Part shown: in pieces, positions 48,090 through 59,225 of the stretch | Position numbering within the stretch: position 1 is the first letter of the stretch | Layout of the letters: every line of letters begins with the position of its first letter | Origin: Microcebus murinus | Taxonomy: Eukaryota > Chordata > Mammalia > Primates > Cheirogaleidae | Reading direction: 5' to 3' | NCBI RefSeq assembly: GCF_040939455.1 | Contig: NC_134108.1 | Coordinates: forward strand, 81,016,001 to 81,080,000 | DNA: 64,000 nt | Notes under the pieces: generated by a model | The model's input: only the letters and a program-made list of their open reading frames with translations | What the model was told of the DNA's origin: nothing | The model's database searches: none | Position numbers and translations under genes: made by a program

Positions 48090-48285
48090 TTCCCTGCCTA
48101 GATTTATCATTCTGTTTCACATTTATTGTTATTTTTTTCTTATTTACTTTGATTATTGTCTGTCTTTCCCCTTAAAATGTTAAGCTCCACTATGGTATAT
48201 ATTTTTGTGTGTTTTATTTGCTGCTGTTTCAGTGCCTGGCTCATAGATGACACTTAATATGTATCGTATGAGTGAATGAATAGAT
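48090..48285 (+). mobile_element. L2 3' end, sense
   Basis: The characteristic L2 3' tail order: ttgtctgtctttccccttaa, tgttaagctccactatggta, cagtgcctggctcatagatg, gtatgagtgaatgaat. Confidence 0.7.
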
Positions 48286-48384
48286 TTTATCTTATCCTCA
48301 TGGTGATCTTGTGAGCACATGGTTTCATTCAATAGAGCTAGGTACAGCTTCAATGTGGGCGTTATGGTAGGATAAATAACAGGA

Positions 48385-48850
48385 TAAACTTGAGAGATGT
48401 TAAGAAGGCAGAATCAACAAGACTTAGTTAGTGATTGGATACAGGAGACAGGAAGAGGCAGGAGTGAAGGATTTCAGATTTCAGGCTTGGGTGATGTGTC
48501 AGATGGGGTAGACTGGGAATCCAGAGGAAGAGAAAGATGTAGATTCAGGCTGGTGGGTGAAGGTGAGTGGGAAAAATGCATACAGGATGAGTTAAGTTTT
48601 AGAAATACTAATTCTGAGATGTTTGGAATATGCAAAAGATGTTCAGGAGGCAACTGGAAATAGGAGAGTGAAGCTCAAGACAGAGATCTGACTAGAGGCA
48701 TACATGTGTGAATCACGAACACAAATGTGATATGTTTAAAATCATCTTAGGAAAATATAAGATCTCCCTAGGAATGCTTACGGGGCTAAGGAGAGAGGCC
48801 TGGCAAATACCCAGGTGTTGGGCAGAGGCAAAGAAACTTACAAAGAAGCC
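48385..48850 (-). mobile_element. L2-like remnant, antisense
   Basis: The purine-rich text ggcagaatcaacaagactta, tgagttaagttttagaaata and caagacagagatctgactag matches the reversed L2 coding region also seen at 640-1190 and 16855-17480. Confidence 0.5.
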
Positions 48851-49119
48851 CAGGAAGAAATAGTTGAAAAAAACAGAATGATAAACTAAAGAAAGTATAA
48901 CATTAATATAAACTAAAGCAGGAGATTTCCAGAATCACTAGTTAACACTGTCAAGGGTTGTGGATTGTTCAAATAAAATGAGAATTAAAAAGCATCTGCT
49001 GGATTTGGTGATGTCTGCCAGAGCAATTTCTAAGGGATGGTAGGTTCAACATAAACTTGAGTAATTCAAAAATTAAGAGGTATGCCTACCATTATGTCAA
49101 ATAGATAACTAACTTTTCA

Positions 49120-50450
49120 AATGTGCTTTCTTTGTTTTTATTATGGTAAATATATATATATAACATAATATTTATCACATTAACCATTGTAAGTATACAA
49201 TTTAGTGCCATTAAATGCATTCACAATGTTGTGGAACCATTCCCATATCTATACCCAAAACATTTTCATCATCCCCATAATAAACTCCATACCATTAAAT
49301 AAACTTCCCCTTTTCTCTTCCCCCCACCCTTGATAACCTCAATTCTACTTTCTCTCTTTATGGGTTTGACTACTCTAAGTACTTCATATAAGTGTAATCA
49401 TATAATATTTGTCCTTCTGTGTCCAGCATATTTCACTAAGCATAATGTTTTCAAGGTCCATCCATGTTGCAGCATATATCAAAATTTCATTACTTTTTAT
49501 GACTGAACAGTATTCCACTGCATGTATATGTGTGCCACATTTTGTTTATCTATTAATTTGTTGATGAACACTTGGATTATTTCCACCTTTTGGCTATTGT
49601 GAACAATGCTATGAACATGGATAAGTATACAGATATCTGTTCAAGTCCCTGCTTTCAATTCTTTTAGTTATACACATAGGAGTGAAACTGCTGGGTCATA
49701 TGGTAGTTCTGTTTCACTTTTTGAAGAATGGCCAAACTGTTTTCCACAGAGGCTGCTCATTTTACCTTCTCACCAGAAATGTATGAGTGTTCTAATTTTT
49801 CCACATCCTTGACAATACTTGTTATTTTCCAGTTTTTTGATTATACCCATTATAGTTTTGATTTGCATTTCCCTAATGATTAATGATGCTGAGCATTTTG
49901 TCATTTGTATATATTCTTTGGAGAAATATCTACTTAAGTCCTTTCCTATTTTTTGAATTGGATTTATTTTTTGTCAAGTTGCAGGAGTATTTTACATATA
50001 TATTCTGGATATTAATCCCCTGTCAGACATATGATTTGCAAATAGTTTCTACCAGCCCATAGGCTGCCCTTTTGCTTTCTTGATAATTTGCTTTCCTGTC
50101 ATTTGATTTTAAAAAGTTCTTAATTCTGATGAAGTATTTTATCTATTTTTTTTTTGTTGCCTGTGCTTTTGATGTCATATCCATGAAATATCATGAAGAT
50201 TTCCCCTGATATTTTCTTCTAAGAGTTTTATAGTTCTTAAATTCAGATCTTTGATACATATTGAGTTAATTTTTTGTGATAGTAAAGTAAACGTCCAACT
50301 TCTTTATCTGGATATTCAATTTTTCCAGTACCATTTACTGAAAAGACTGTCCTTTGTGCTTTGAATGGTTTTGGTACCTTTATCAAAAACTGACTGACCG
50401 TATGTGTGAGATTTGATTTCTGGGCTTGCTGTTTCATTCTTATGTGATTT
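49120..50450 (-). mobile_element. Old L1 (L1M) 3' region, antisense
   Basis: Reversed L1 3'UTR and ORF2 end: attcacaatgttgtggaacc, ttccactgcatgtatatgtg, gtgaaactgctgggtcatat, aatcccctgtcagacatatg, then gtaccatttactgaaaagac. It lies in SDHAF4 intron 2 in the same orientation as the gene. Confidence 0.85.
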
Positions 50451-50666
50451 TTTTTTTCTTTTTTAGTTAAAATGATGCAAATTTATAGTTCTTGAGGTTA
50501 GAAACCTGACATGGGTCTCCCTGGGCTAAAATCAAAGAGTCAGCAGAGCTATGCTCCTTCTGGAGGCTCTAGAGGAAAATTTGTTTCCCTGCCTTTTCCC
50601 ATTTCCAGAGGCTGCCCTTGAACATACCCATACTTGCCCACATCCCATATCCCTTCCTCCGTCTTT

Positions 50667-50977
50667 TTTTTTTTTTTTTTGAGACAGAGTCTTGCTTTGT
50701 TGCTCAGGCTAGAGTGAGTGCCGTGGCGTCAGCCTAGCTCACAGCAACCTCAAACTCCTGGCTCAAGCAATCCTCCTGCCTCAGCCTCCCAAGTAGCTGG
50801 GACTACAGGCATTCGCCACCATGCCCGGCTAATTTTTTGTATATATTAGTTGGCCAATTAATTTCTTTCTATTTATGGTAGAGACGGGGTCTCGCTCTTG
50901 CTCAGGCTGGTTTTGAACTCCTGACCTTGAGCAATCCGCCCGCCTCGGCCTCCCAGAGAGCTAGGATTACAGGCAGC
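50667..50977 (-). mobile_element. Young 5'-truncated Alu, lemur-type, antisense
   Basis: It starts with a T tract and gagacagagtcttgctttgt, has the reversed lemur linker (atatattagttggccaatta), and stops at gctaggattacaggcag, so the first about 25 nt of the Alu are missing. A perfect 16-bp target duplication, cccttcctccgtcttt, lies at 50651-50666 and 50978-50993. It lies in SDHAF4 intron 2 in the gene orientation. Confidence 0.96.
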
Positions 50978-51165
50978 CCCTTCCTCCGTCTTTAAAGGGA
51001 ACAATGCAGTATCTTCCAATCTCTCTATGACCCTCTTACTTCCCTCTTATGAGGACCTTTGTGATTACACTGGGCCCACCTGGGTGGTCCAGGATATCCT
51101 CCCTGTCTCAAGATACCTAATTTAATCTTAATGTTTTAAGCAACTAATTCCCCTCTGATTTTTCT

Positions 51166-51217
51166 TTTTTTTTTCTTTTTTCTTTTTTTTTTTTTTACCA
51201 GTCACCCTCCTGTCTAT
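51166..51217 (-). mobile_element. Tiny poly(A) retroinsertion with a 21-nt body
   Basis: On the minus strand it is about 21 nt (atagacaggagggtgactgg plus t) followed by about 31 nt that are almost all A with G interruptions. A perfect 15-bp duplication, ccctctgatttttct, lies at 51151-51165 and 51218-51232. The source is unidentified. It is the second example in this window, after 6934-7000. Confidence 0.75.
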
Positions 51218-51739
51218 CCCTCTGATTTTTCTGTTTAGCTAAAAACCACTGAAGAAAAATTTTGCCTTTAGATTAAGACGACTTCTTAAAAGTCTCTATC
51301 ATTTTGGCCGATTGTTCTGGTTATTAGACTGGGCTTGGTAAAGTGCTATAAATTGACAACTAAATGAGTAAACAATTAAAGTTTTTATATTTTATAAAAG
51401 TTTCAGACATAGATCCCTGCATCCTAATATCTTCTTGGCTAGGATGCTTCACTACATAGATGGCTTAACTTCCATTTCACTGGAAAAGTTAGACAAGCAG
51501 GATGGCCTAGCCAAGGACTCAAAGTGGAATGTTTATGATGCTTAAAATTTTATTTTTTCAATAGTTAATGCTTGTACATGTTCTATAATTCAAAGGTATA
51601 GAATGAAAATAAAGTAGCACTTTTAAAACCAGCTTTAAGGCATGAGAGTCAAATGTTATATATACTGAATACAAAATAATGTTTAGTGTATTACTCCCTC
51701 CTCCAATCTCTTTAGTCTCAAAACTATCCCTTCTCTAAC

Positions 51740-52150
51740 TATGTGGTTATAGTGAGAACAATCACCCTCACACATGGCCCATCTCAGATTGGGTCACTAA
51801 GATTGATTCAGCTGGGGACATCTGAGCCAAGCTTGGCCCATGAGCTTTCTTCTTCAGGAATTTGGAATTAGAAGTAAGAAACTCTAGTCGCAGTTTGGCT
51901 GATCTCTTGAACTGAATAGCTGCTAGGAGCAGTTATTTTCTGCCCAGTGGACTGAGGAACTAGTTTGGAGATAGAAAACAATGAAGAAAAGCAACCACAG
52001 ACAAGAGAAAGAGGGAGAGTATCCTGGTTTCCATATAGTGTTCAGTCTCGAGGTTCTAGTCTTTTTCCAGGGCCCAGCAGCATCACTGCCCTTGGGTGCC
52101 TCACTTCTGCTTAAGTAGGTTTCTGTTATTTGTATCAAAGAAGGTCTCAC
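51740..52150 (+). repeat. Possible old LTR-type repeat
   Basis: The text ggacatctgagccaagcttg and, near the end, cttaagtaggtttctgttat resembles the 3' part of a mammalian LTR or DNA repeat. I cannot place it more closely. Confidence 0.3.
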
Positions 52151-52293
52151 ATTACATATTTTGTCATGCGAATAATGATAAACATTACTGAAAACAAACC
52201 CAATCAAAACAAACACATACACTGAAAACAAACCCAATCCAATCCAATCAAATACCTTATCCAGGGCTTGGAAACTTTAAAAACAAACCCACA

Positions 52294-52585
52294 CAGCTGG
52301 GCATGGTGGCTCACACATGTAATCTTAGCACCATGGGAGACCAAAGTGGCAGGACTACCTGAGGCCAGGAGATCAGGACTAGCCAGGGCAACACAGCAAG
52401 ACCCCATCTCTACAAAAAATTAAAAAAAATTAGCCAGGTGTTGTGGCTGTAGTCTCAGCTACTTCAGAGGCTGAGGTGGGAGGATTGCTTGAGCCCAAAA
52501 GTGTGAGGCTGTGAGCCATGATCACCCCATTGCACTCTAGACTGGGTGACAGAGCAAGACCCTATCTCTTAAAAAAAAACAAAAC
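52294..52585 (+). mobile_element. Old Alu (AluJ-like), sense
   Basis: It starts agctgggcatggtggctcac and has the A-rich linker without the lemur insert. The right arm has cattgcactctagactgggt. It is the most diverged full-length copy here. It lies in SDHAF4 intron 2, about 160 bp downstream of exon 2. Confidence 0.9.
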
Positions 52586-52746
52586 TAAACAACACATTCG
52601 TATTAAGGGTCAATATGGTAATATAATGATTTTACTCATAGATAAAATATGCTCCATATTGTTAATAAAGAATTATAAGCAAAAATAACATTTATTTTTC
52701 TAACTAAAATACTTTCTGTGATACTTAGGAGAGGATCTTTACTCAC

Positions 52747-52896
52747 TTTCCAGTGGTTCTTTCTCTAAATGGGAATCTTCTGGTGCATCAAAACGACCTT
52801 CTGGTAACTTTGCCTTCTTAAGTGATTGTTTGATGGGTTCAGACTTTCCTTCTTGAGAAGAACTTGTTTTCCTCAAATGACACAGAAGGGGTGATC
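52747..52896 (-). CDS. SDHAF4: SDHAF4 exon 2
   Basis: A 3' splice site ctgctag precedes it, and the donor gtgagt follows. Joined to exon 1, the split codon A|GA gives Arg, then SPLLCHLRKTSSSQEGKSEP, IKQSLKKAKLPEGRFDAPED and SHLEKEPLE, with the last base starting the Lys codon completed by exon 3. The exon is 150 nt, 50 codons. It covers the end of the mitochondrial targeting region and the start of the DUF1674 domain (LPEGRFDAPED). Compared with the human protein as I remember it, it has one residue fewer (CHLRK against CHSLRK), which explains the total of 107 rather than 108 residues. Confidence 0.97.
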
Positions 52897-53579
52897 CTAG
52901 CAGAGTGGAGACAACAGGAAAATAGGGGCTGTTCATTTCTTCTACTTTAAACATTTAATAATTTTATTTATTTGTTTTTAGTTTATATATTCAGATTTAT
53001 CAAAGTTAAAAAGGTACAAAGGACATATATATATAGTGAAAATTCTTCCCTCTGCCCCTGTCTTCTAGATAGCCATTTCCTTTCCCGTGAGACAACCAGT
53101 TTGAAAAGAAGAGCTATGAAATAAGTTAGTTAGCCATTATAAAATTGTAGAAACTTATATAAACCACTAATTTCTGTCTGCAGCAGTGCCAAAATACCAG
53201 GAGTCAGAACATTAAGAGTAGCTAAGTACATTAGTATGAACTTTTAAATAATGTTTAGTATTTAAACCTCTAGAAGTCACGAGTGGCTATATTTAGTATT
53301 CTTATACTTAAATCCTAATCATGGTCCACTTTTCCTAACAACTCAAAATTTAAAAAATGAATTAGGCATCTACAATGTGTAAATGAGATCATGTTCTCTT
53401 TAGTTTATGAGACAAAGTTATACTTTCAGTTCTATGAAAGTTATCTAACCCCTTGGTGAGATAATGTTCAGTAAGGGCAAAACCACACTGAAAAATTGAT
53501 CTCACTGCTGGGGGTTTTCAACTTCCTAAAGGAATAGTTTTAGAGGCAGACAAATTTGGGTACCAGTTCCAGCTACACT

Positions 53580-54072
53580 CCTGTGGCAAACAGAATAGTG
53601 GCCCTAAAGATGATCAGAACCCAATGCCCAGAATCTGTCAATAGATTAGGTTATATGGCAAAGGAGAATTCTGGCAGCAGATGGAATTAAGGTTGCTAAT
53701 TGGACGACCTTAAACTAGGGAGATTATCCTAGATTATCTGGATGTATAAATGTAATCACAAGGGTCCTTAAAAAGAGAAGAGAGAACTGGAAGAGAGAAC
53801 CAGAGGGATGGCAGACACAGACCTGAGCTGATGTGGCTGGCATGAAGATGAAGGAAGCGGTTGAGTCAAGGAATGTGGGCAGCTTCTAGAAGCTGGAAAA
53901 GGGAAGGAAACGGGTTTTCCCCAGAGCTTCCAGAAAAACCACAGTCCTGCTAACAACTTCATTTTAGCTCAATGAGACCCATTTCAGACTTCTCACCTCC
54001 AGAAATGTAAAATGTTTTAAGCCACTAAGTTTGTGGTAATTTGTTACAGCAGCAATAGGAAACTAATATAAC
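53580..54072 (+). mobile_element. MLT1-type MaLR LTR, sense
   Basis: Landmarks: ggccctaaagatgatcagaa, agatggaattaaggttgcta, gattatcctagattatctgg, ggcagacacagacctgagct, ttttaagccactaagtttgt and ggtaatttgttacagcagca at the end. It lies antisense to SDHAF4 in intron 1. Confidence 0.88.
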
Positions 54073-54074
54073 AA

Positions 54075-54230
54075 CTTACTAGTTGTTTGACCTTGGTCAA
54101 GTTACTTAAACCCTCTTTGTTTCTTTCCCCCTAAATTGGAAATAACAGTATCTATCTCATGAGATTATTGAATAAACAGGACAATTTATGCAAAGCATTT
54201 AGTATAATGACAAATTATATCTATTATTAT
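54075..54230 (-). repeat. MIR SINE fragment, antisense
   Basis: Reversed MIR: gtttgaccttggtcaagtta, cttaaaccctctttgtttct, then tctcatgagattattgaata. Confidence 0.75.
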
Positions 54231-55589
54231 TTTTATAGAATTATCTGGAAGCTCTTGACAGCATTACATATAATTAGATTGTTATTTCATTATATATATG
54301 TTTTATTTCACATTCTAGTCATCACTATATAACCATACCCCTGCTTAAAAATATATACACAAATATATATGCATGCAAATAGGTAAGAGAAATGAACATG
54401 TGTTTGTGTGTGTGTACACAGTAAGTGCATTAGTAACTTGAGCCTAACTATGGGATGTTCTAGAAGTCAATTTGCATAAGAGTTTTTGGTGAAGAACAGG
54501 AAAGAGAAAAGAGTAGCCAAGTATGTTTGAGAAACTGGTCCCTCAGGCCGGCCTTGCATACTTCTGAAAGACATTATCTGTAGAAAGAAGGGTTACAAGA
54601 GAAAGCTGAAAGACCAGTTTTCTCAAGGGTCTCTGAGACCACTAGGGGCATAAAAAGAACTATTTTGTAGTCAGGTAACAGTATGACAGAATGTGGGGAA
54701 AGAGAATTACCCTTGTTTCTGTACAGCAAGAGGTAAGCCTCCTTGGCACCTGGAGGCTATACAGCTTGGGACACAGTGCATGCACATCACTTGGCAGGGG
54801 TGGGGTAGTGAGGCATGTATAAGTAGCTTCAAAGGCAGACAAGAAGAAAGGTGTATCAGATAAGGACTGGTAGATAGGCAAAGGTAAGCCCAAGGGCCAC
54901 TCCTGTTAATTCTGCCTATCAAATAGTAGGTGCTGAACGATACTAATTATATTAATGTTAGTGTTACATTTTGGCTATCGGTTGACTTCTGACTACCTCA
55001 ACTACAGACGAAATAGTTGATTAACTTAAAACAAGAACCATCTTTCCAGAATATAAGGAAATAACCACTAAAAAGCCCATGTCTTCTACTTTAAGGTGTG
55101 GTTTGGCCTTATCCAAAGCCTATTTAGAATTGTGTTTACATGTATATTACAGGTAAGAAGTTGACCTTCTAAGAAAGACATAATAAAAGCAAAAGAGTGA
55201 ATGACAGACACACACACACAAAAACAATAAACAACTCAGAACCTCAGAACTCCTGTTTTTGGCAATCTGACAAATCAGACATGCCAAAACCCTACAGCAA
55301 TAAAACATCTAAAAGAGTCAAAAAATATATAAAACACTTCTAAATCCGAGTAAGAATTTTTAAGAAAGTAAATAGTGATAAACTGAAAAAGCAGTCCTGT
55401 GAGGTAAACACTTAAACTGAAACTGCTCCCTATCTTGTGTTTTCCTTGCCTAGGGCTTAGGTTATAGAGCTTTCAGGACCGAAGGGAAATGACAGTCATA
55501 AGCCTGAGCAAAACCAGAAAGCCTGTTAGAGGCCAGGAATCAGGGAGTTTCACACACTGAGAAAATAAATCTGAACTGACAGATTTAAA

Positions 55590-55708
55590 ATGTGTACACC
55601 AACCAGCTGGGGGGATCTTATTAAAAATGCAGATTCTAAGTAGTTCTGGGTGGAGCCTATGATTCTGCATTTTTAACAAGCTCCCAGGTGATGCTCATGT
55701 TACTGGAC
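55590..55708 (+). mobile_element. MER5A hAT element, sense
   Basis: The typical MER5A middle: attaaaaatgcagattctaa, tctgcatttttaacaagctc and ccaggtgatgctcatgttac. Confidence 0.8.
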
Positions 55709-56149
55709 AAAAGAGCAAGAAACTAGAAGAAAACTTCCAGTTAAGGAAGAGAACAGTTAAGGAAAGAAAAGTGTCCATTTCAACCCTAGTTCTGAGTGGA
55801 GATGTGAAAAAATGAAGCCACTAGCTGACCACACCTGTGTTTAGGTCTGAATACACACTATTTGCATAGTTTAAAAACTCCCAAAGGGAGCATCTTACTA
55901 TTAATATAATGTGGACTCAAGTCTAAAGTTGAAGGGCTCCCAGATACATAGTAAAGGCAGAAGCCAATCCCCTGAGGAGAGAAATAATCTCTCAACCCAT
56001 GTTTCACAGAAGTCTGCCAAAGAGAATCCCAGTAAAATCCAAGGAAACAAGCCATCACAAACAAAAGTCAGCAGAATCAACAAACAACAGAAGAGTGGGT
56101 CCAGACCATAAAGAGTTCATATACTGAATTCAGAATACAAATTAATATA

Positions 56150-56610
56150 TTTAAACAAATTTTTAGAATGGAAAATATGCATTTACACAGATGAATAAAT
56201 AACTTCATAAATCAATGTGGATCAATCTCAAAACAGTGTTAGCTGGAAAAAAAGCAAATAAATAGAAATGATATGAAACCATTTCTGTGAAGGTCAAAAA
56301 CAAAGTTACACAACTGTATCAGGGAGCAGCACACAGGAGCTTCTTGGCAATGGAGTCTACTTCTTAAATTGGAGAATAAGTTCATAGACGTTGGTTTTGC
56401 TTCATAACTTACACATTGTACTACATGTATATATTTTTGGTATCAAATACTTCAAAAATGTTTAAAATGAGTGCAAAAGGGTTGCTGAAGGAACACAACA
56501 AATTTTAAACAGTCGTTACCTTGGAGTTTGAATAACATGGGGCTTTCACGTTCTATTATTACTCATTTCTGGGCCATTTAAAATTTTTACAATTAATAAA
56601 TAAAACGTTT
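56150..56610 (+). mobile_element. Old L1 3' fragment, sense
   Basis: The phrases ggatcaatctcaaaacagtg, gatatgaaaccatttctgtg, tcttggcaatggagtctact and attgtactacatgtatatat follow the L1M ORF2 end and 3'UTR in order. Confidence 0.6.
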
Positions 56611-57324
56611 GTATTTGGGAAAAAAATGATTGCACAAAGGAAAAAAAATTGCATGGAAATCTCAGGCCACTTACTATAAGGGCAGTAATTATGGTTTCAA
56701 CTCATGCACATTGTCTCTGTATGTTATAAATTAAAATTAGGTTGCTAACTAACTCTGCAACATATTGAGAAAAATTTCCAACAAAAATGGATTAAGAAAT
56801 GGTTTCTACTGAAAACATGCACGCTTTCTGTACTAACTCCTGACTTCATCTAATTTTTGTTATACTTGTCTTTGGCCCCCTTCAGCACTTCTCCAATAAT
56901 CTTTTCATACTGTCAAGTGCCACACATCCTCTCTGAAGTAAATAAATAAGCAAAAGAATAGCTCCCATTCCTAAAGGGTCTTATTTTGCATGTTTTTCAG
57001 GGGCATGAGTGCAGTGCCCCCTAGGAGATCCCACATAAACAACTCGGAACCGTAGAGGTCTTCCCAGGCCAGAGCAGGGGCCGGAAGGAAGCGGACGTCC
57101 GGGGCGGAAGGGCCTTGGCAACCTCCCAGCTCCGGTCCCACCCTTGAGACCCGGGCGGCGCGGGGACCTGCCCAGGGCCAGGGCGCGGGTGGCCGAGCTG
57201 GAGAGAAGCTCCGTAGCCTCTGCCGCCAGCTAATGCGCGGCTTCCTCCCCAGGAGGCACTTCTCGCGGCGCCCGGGCCTCCGCGACCCCGCCCGCAACCT
57301 TGGCCCCGGGGCAGAGCGCCTTAC

Positions 57325-57388
57325 TTGTCGCTGTCCATGCCGAGGCTAAGGGACGGCTAAGCAACCCGGGGAGCCTCGATAGGGTCAT
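57325..57388 (-). CDS. SDHAF4: SDHAF4 exon 1 - succinate dehydrogenase assembly factor 4, mitochondrial
   Basis: The ATG at 57388 (context GGCGCC ATG A) opens MTLSRLPGLLSRPLASAWTA T, and the exon ends at the donor gtaagg after 64 nt (phase 1). Joined with exons 2 and 3 the protein is 107 residues. Residues 1 to about 36 are rich in Arg, Ser and Leu and have no acidic residue before Glu37, a good matrix targeting sequence. Residues from about 52 to the end form the DUF1674 domain. SDHAF4 binds the FAD-bearing SDHA subunit of complex II in the matrix, limits harmful autoxidation of the free subunit and promotes its joining to SDHB. The frame is intact, the splice sites are canonical, and repeats are confined to introns, so the gene is almost certainly functional. 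Human order FAM135A-SDHAF4-SMAP1 is conserved here as far as visible. Confidence 0.97.
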
Positions 57389-57408
57389 GGCGCCAACGCC
57401 TCAGCTTC

Positions 57409-57420
57409 TGCGCAGGCGCA
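57409..57420. promoter_or_regulatory. NRF1-like site upstream of SDHAF4
   Basis: TGCGCAGGCGCA is one base from the palindromic NRF1 consensus YGCGCAYGCGCR. It lies about 21 bp upstream of the SDHAF4 start codon, in the CpG island. NRF1 controls many nuclear genes for mitochondrial proteins, so the site is a credible activator element. Binding is inferred from the motif only. Confidence 0.6.
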
Positions 57421-57466
57421 AAGGGATGTGGGCAGGAGCAGGCGGTGGCGCCCGGGCCCGCCCCAC

Positions 57467-57493
57467 GGGGGCGGGGCTTCCGTGGGGCGGGGC
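57467..57493. promoter_or_regulatory. Two GC boxes (Sp/KLF)
   Basis: GGGGGCGGGGC (57467-57477) and GGGGCGGGGC (57484-57493) are consensus Sp1/KLF sites, about 80-105 bp upstream of the SDHAF4 ATG. Confidence 0.65.
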
Positions 57494-57540
57494 CTCTGCA
57501 GCCAGCTCTAGGAGTCCTGGTTCCCGAGCCAGACCCTAGC

Positions 57541-57880
57541 TATAAAGGAGCAGGGGAAGTGGCTCAGCTGTCTCGCCAAGGAAGACCCAAACTACCCTTG
57601 AACACTGTTGATTAAAACCCCAAATCATGGTTAAGGTAGATGAGGGGATAATTCCGTGTATGCCTCTTAGAGCCAAAAGGTCTCCTGGAATAATCTTCTT
57701 TATAGTATACTAACATTGATCACCTTTCACTCTTGCACTCATGTAAAATATTTGCTGCTTTTACTTCATTCTCCCTCTGTTTTTATATTTTATTTATTTT
57801 TCTTTTTTTTTTTCAACCACTCTTACGTGCAGTAATGTTTTATATTTTAAATATCTCTTTGTTCAATAAGTTCCTAATTC
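57541..57880. other. Upstream flank of SDHAF4 without a gene
   Basis: A TATAAAG lies on the plus strand at 57541-57547, just beyond the CpG island. No plus-strand gene follows. Further on the sequence is AT-rich with a T tract near 57801-57813. Confidence 0.4.
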
Positions 57881-57884
57881 ATCA

Positions 57885-58490
57885 GCTCTGACTCCCTGGC
57901 TAGATGATCTGAAAGATGACGTTTTTGAGTGAGGTGCAGAGCAAGAGAAGGCTCTCCATCTGGACCAGGATGCCTAGCGAGGAGCTCTGCCACTGGACCC
58001 TTAGTTCCAACAGCACCAATAGTGTTCAGAGTATATGTGGCAGATCAGGATGCTTGTGGACATCTTTACAGAATCATAGTGAAGGTCCGTAGAATTTTTG
58101 GATTTTTTTTTTTTTTTAGAAAAGTTTCTGTTTAGCTATTGGGCCATGGTAGTGTCTGGTCCTGTGATATCAGGTGGCTATGCAATCTTGAGTTTCTCAT
58201 CATGAACTGAGAGTTATCTGGTCCTCTTAGATAAGGAAACCTGCTGTGGCCAAAACCCAAGCAATTTTCATTAGCAGGTAGCTCACACTCTATGGTCATG
58301 CTTTTGACCCTTAGCTTATATCTACAACTTCATGACGAATTGATTTGTGACCAGTAGACTGAGGAAAGAAATCAAAGTTGAATTCTAGATGGCTTTGTTA
58401 ATAAACGGACCGAACTGGCAATGGACTGCTTTTTGCATTTGGAGCCCCATTTATGAAGGCCCTAAAGGAAGAGTGGAGGGGGAAAAAAAA
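57885..58490 (+). mobile_element. ERVL-type internal remnant (pol), sense, first part
   Basis: Decayed pol-derived sequence matching in order what I recall of ERVL internal consensus around the reverse-transcriptase/RNase H connection. The frame retains VADQDACGHLY at about 58034-58066. It is full of frameshifts and stops and encodes nothing. It appears to continue after an inserted LTR at 59455-60660. Confidence 0.6.
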
Positions 58491-58734
58491 GTTCCCCAGA
58501 GGGCAGAACTTAGTTTATCTTGCATACTTTGCCTAGAAAGAAATAAGGCTTGAAATAAAGATCTACATCATTTCATGGGCAGTGACTGGGAATATAAAAG
58601 TTTTGGAATAGTTCTTTGGAATAGGACCCCTCAAAGTGACCCCAAAGCATGAGAACATTTGGGGCCCCCCAATACCCCACCCAAAAAGGCTTCCATTGGA
58701 GAAGGACTCTTAATCAGGACAAGATTATTATATT

Positions 58735-59225
58735 AGCTATCTCTTACTGCCTCACAAATTATACCAAAGTTAGTGGCTTAAAGCAATAAACAATTATTCA
58801 CCCACAGTTTTTATGGGCCAGGAATCCAGCAGCCAGAGTGCCTCTGGCTCTAGGTCTTAAACGAGAGTGTACCCAAACCATTGGCTGGAGTTCCAGTCTC
58901 AAATGAAGGCACGGCTAGCTTGCTTCCAAGCTCACTCACATGATTAGTTGCAGGATTTGGTTCTTTGTGAACTTTTGGACTGGAGACCTTCCTCAGTTCC
59001 TTGCTAAGTGGGCTTCTCCAAAAGCCATCTCACAACATAGTAGCTGGCTTTCCACAGAATGAATGATCCAAAGAGCATGAAAGACTATTCACAATGGAAG
59101 CCCCAATCTTTTTGTAATCTCAGTGGAGACATCTCACCACTTTTCTTGTATTCTATCATTAGGTCAAGCCCAGTATCAAAGGGAGAAGGCTTACACAAGG
59201 CTGCCTACCACAGTGACACACTCTG
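58735..59225 (-). mobile_element. MaLR/ERVL-type LTR, antisense
   Basis: It begins tattagctatctcttactgc, then gttagtggcttaaagcaata, gggccaggaatccagcagcc, cttgcttccaagctcactca, gttccttgctaagtgggctt, aacatagtagctggctttcc, and ends near ggctgcctaccacagtg. It is the same family as 42318-42735 but longer. It separates the two ERVL internal parts. Confidence 0.6.

Larger units (their letters stand above)
47095..52746 (-). other. SDHAF4: SDHAF4 intron 2 (5.65 kb)
   Basis: A phase-1 intron with donor gtgagt at 52746 and acceptor tgtag at 47095. It holds MIR fragments, L2 pieces, an antisense L1, an antisense Alu, a tiny poly(A) insertion and an old sense Alu. No nested gene is seen. Confidence 0.9.
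52897..57324 (-). other. SDHAF4: SDHAF4 intron 1 (4.4 kb)
   Basis: A phase-1 intron with donor gtaagg at 57324 and acceptor gctag at 52897. It contains an MLT1 LTR, a MIR, a MER5A, L1 sequence and otherwise unassigned AT-rich DNA (52960-53575, 54235-55585, 55710-56150, 56640-57000). Confidence 0.9.
57005..57540. promoter_or_regulatory. CpG island over the SDHAF4 start
   Basis: This is the only strongly GC- and CpG-rich stretch in the window. CpGs are frequent from about 57040 to 57500, while the flanks are AT-rich and CpG-poor. It contains exon 1 of SDHAF4 and the start of intron 1. Such islands mark broadly expressed promoters, which fits a mitochondrial assembly factor. Open frames here (56971-57297 minus, 57300-57539 plus) arise from the GC bias. 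Confidence 0.92.

Noticed and set aside
57300..57539. 79-codon frame on the plus strand and 108-codon frame (56971-57297) on the minus strand
   Set aside because: Both are in the CpG island, where stop codons are rare by composition. The real coding exon there is the 64-nt SDHAF4 exon 1 in another frame.
57538..57640. TATAAAG on the plus strand beside the CpG island as the promoter of a divergent gene
   Set aside because: No plus-strand exon with recognisable coding content follows, and the sequence soon becomes ERVL remnant. Divergent non-coding transcription remains possible but is not shown.
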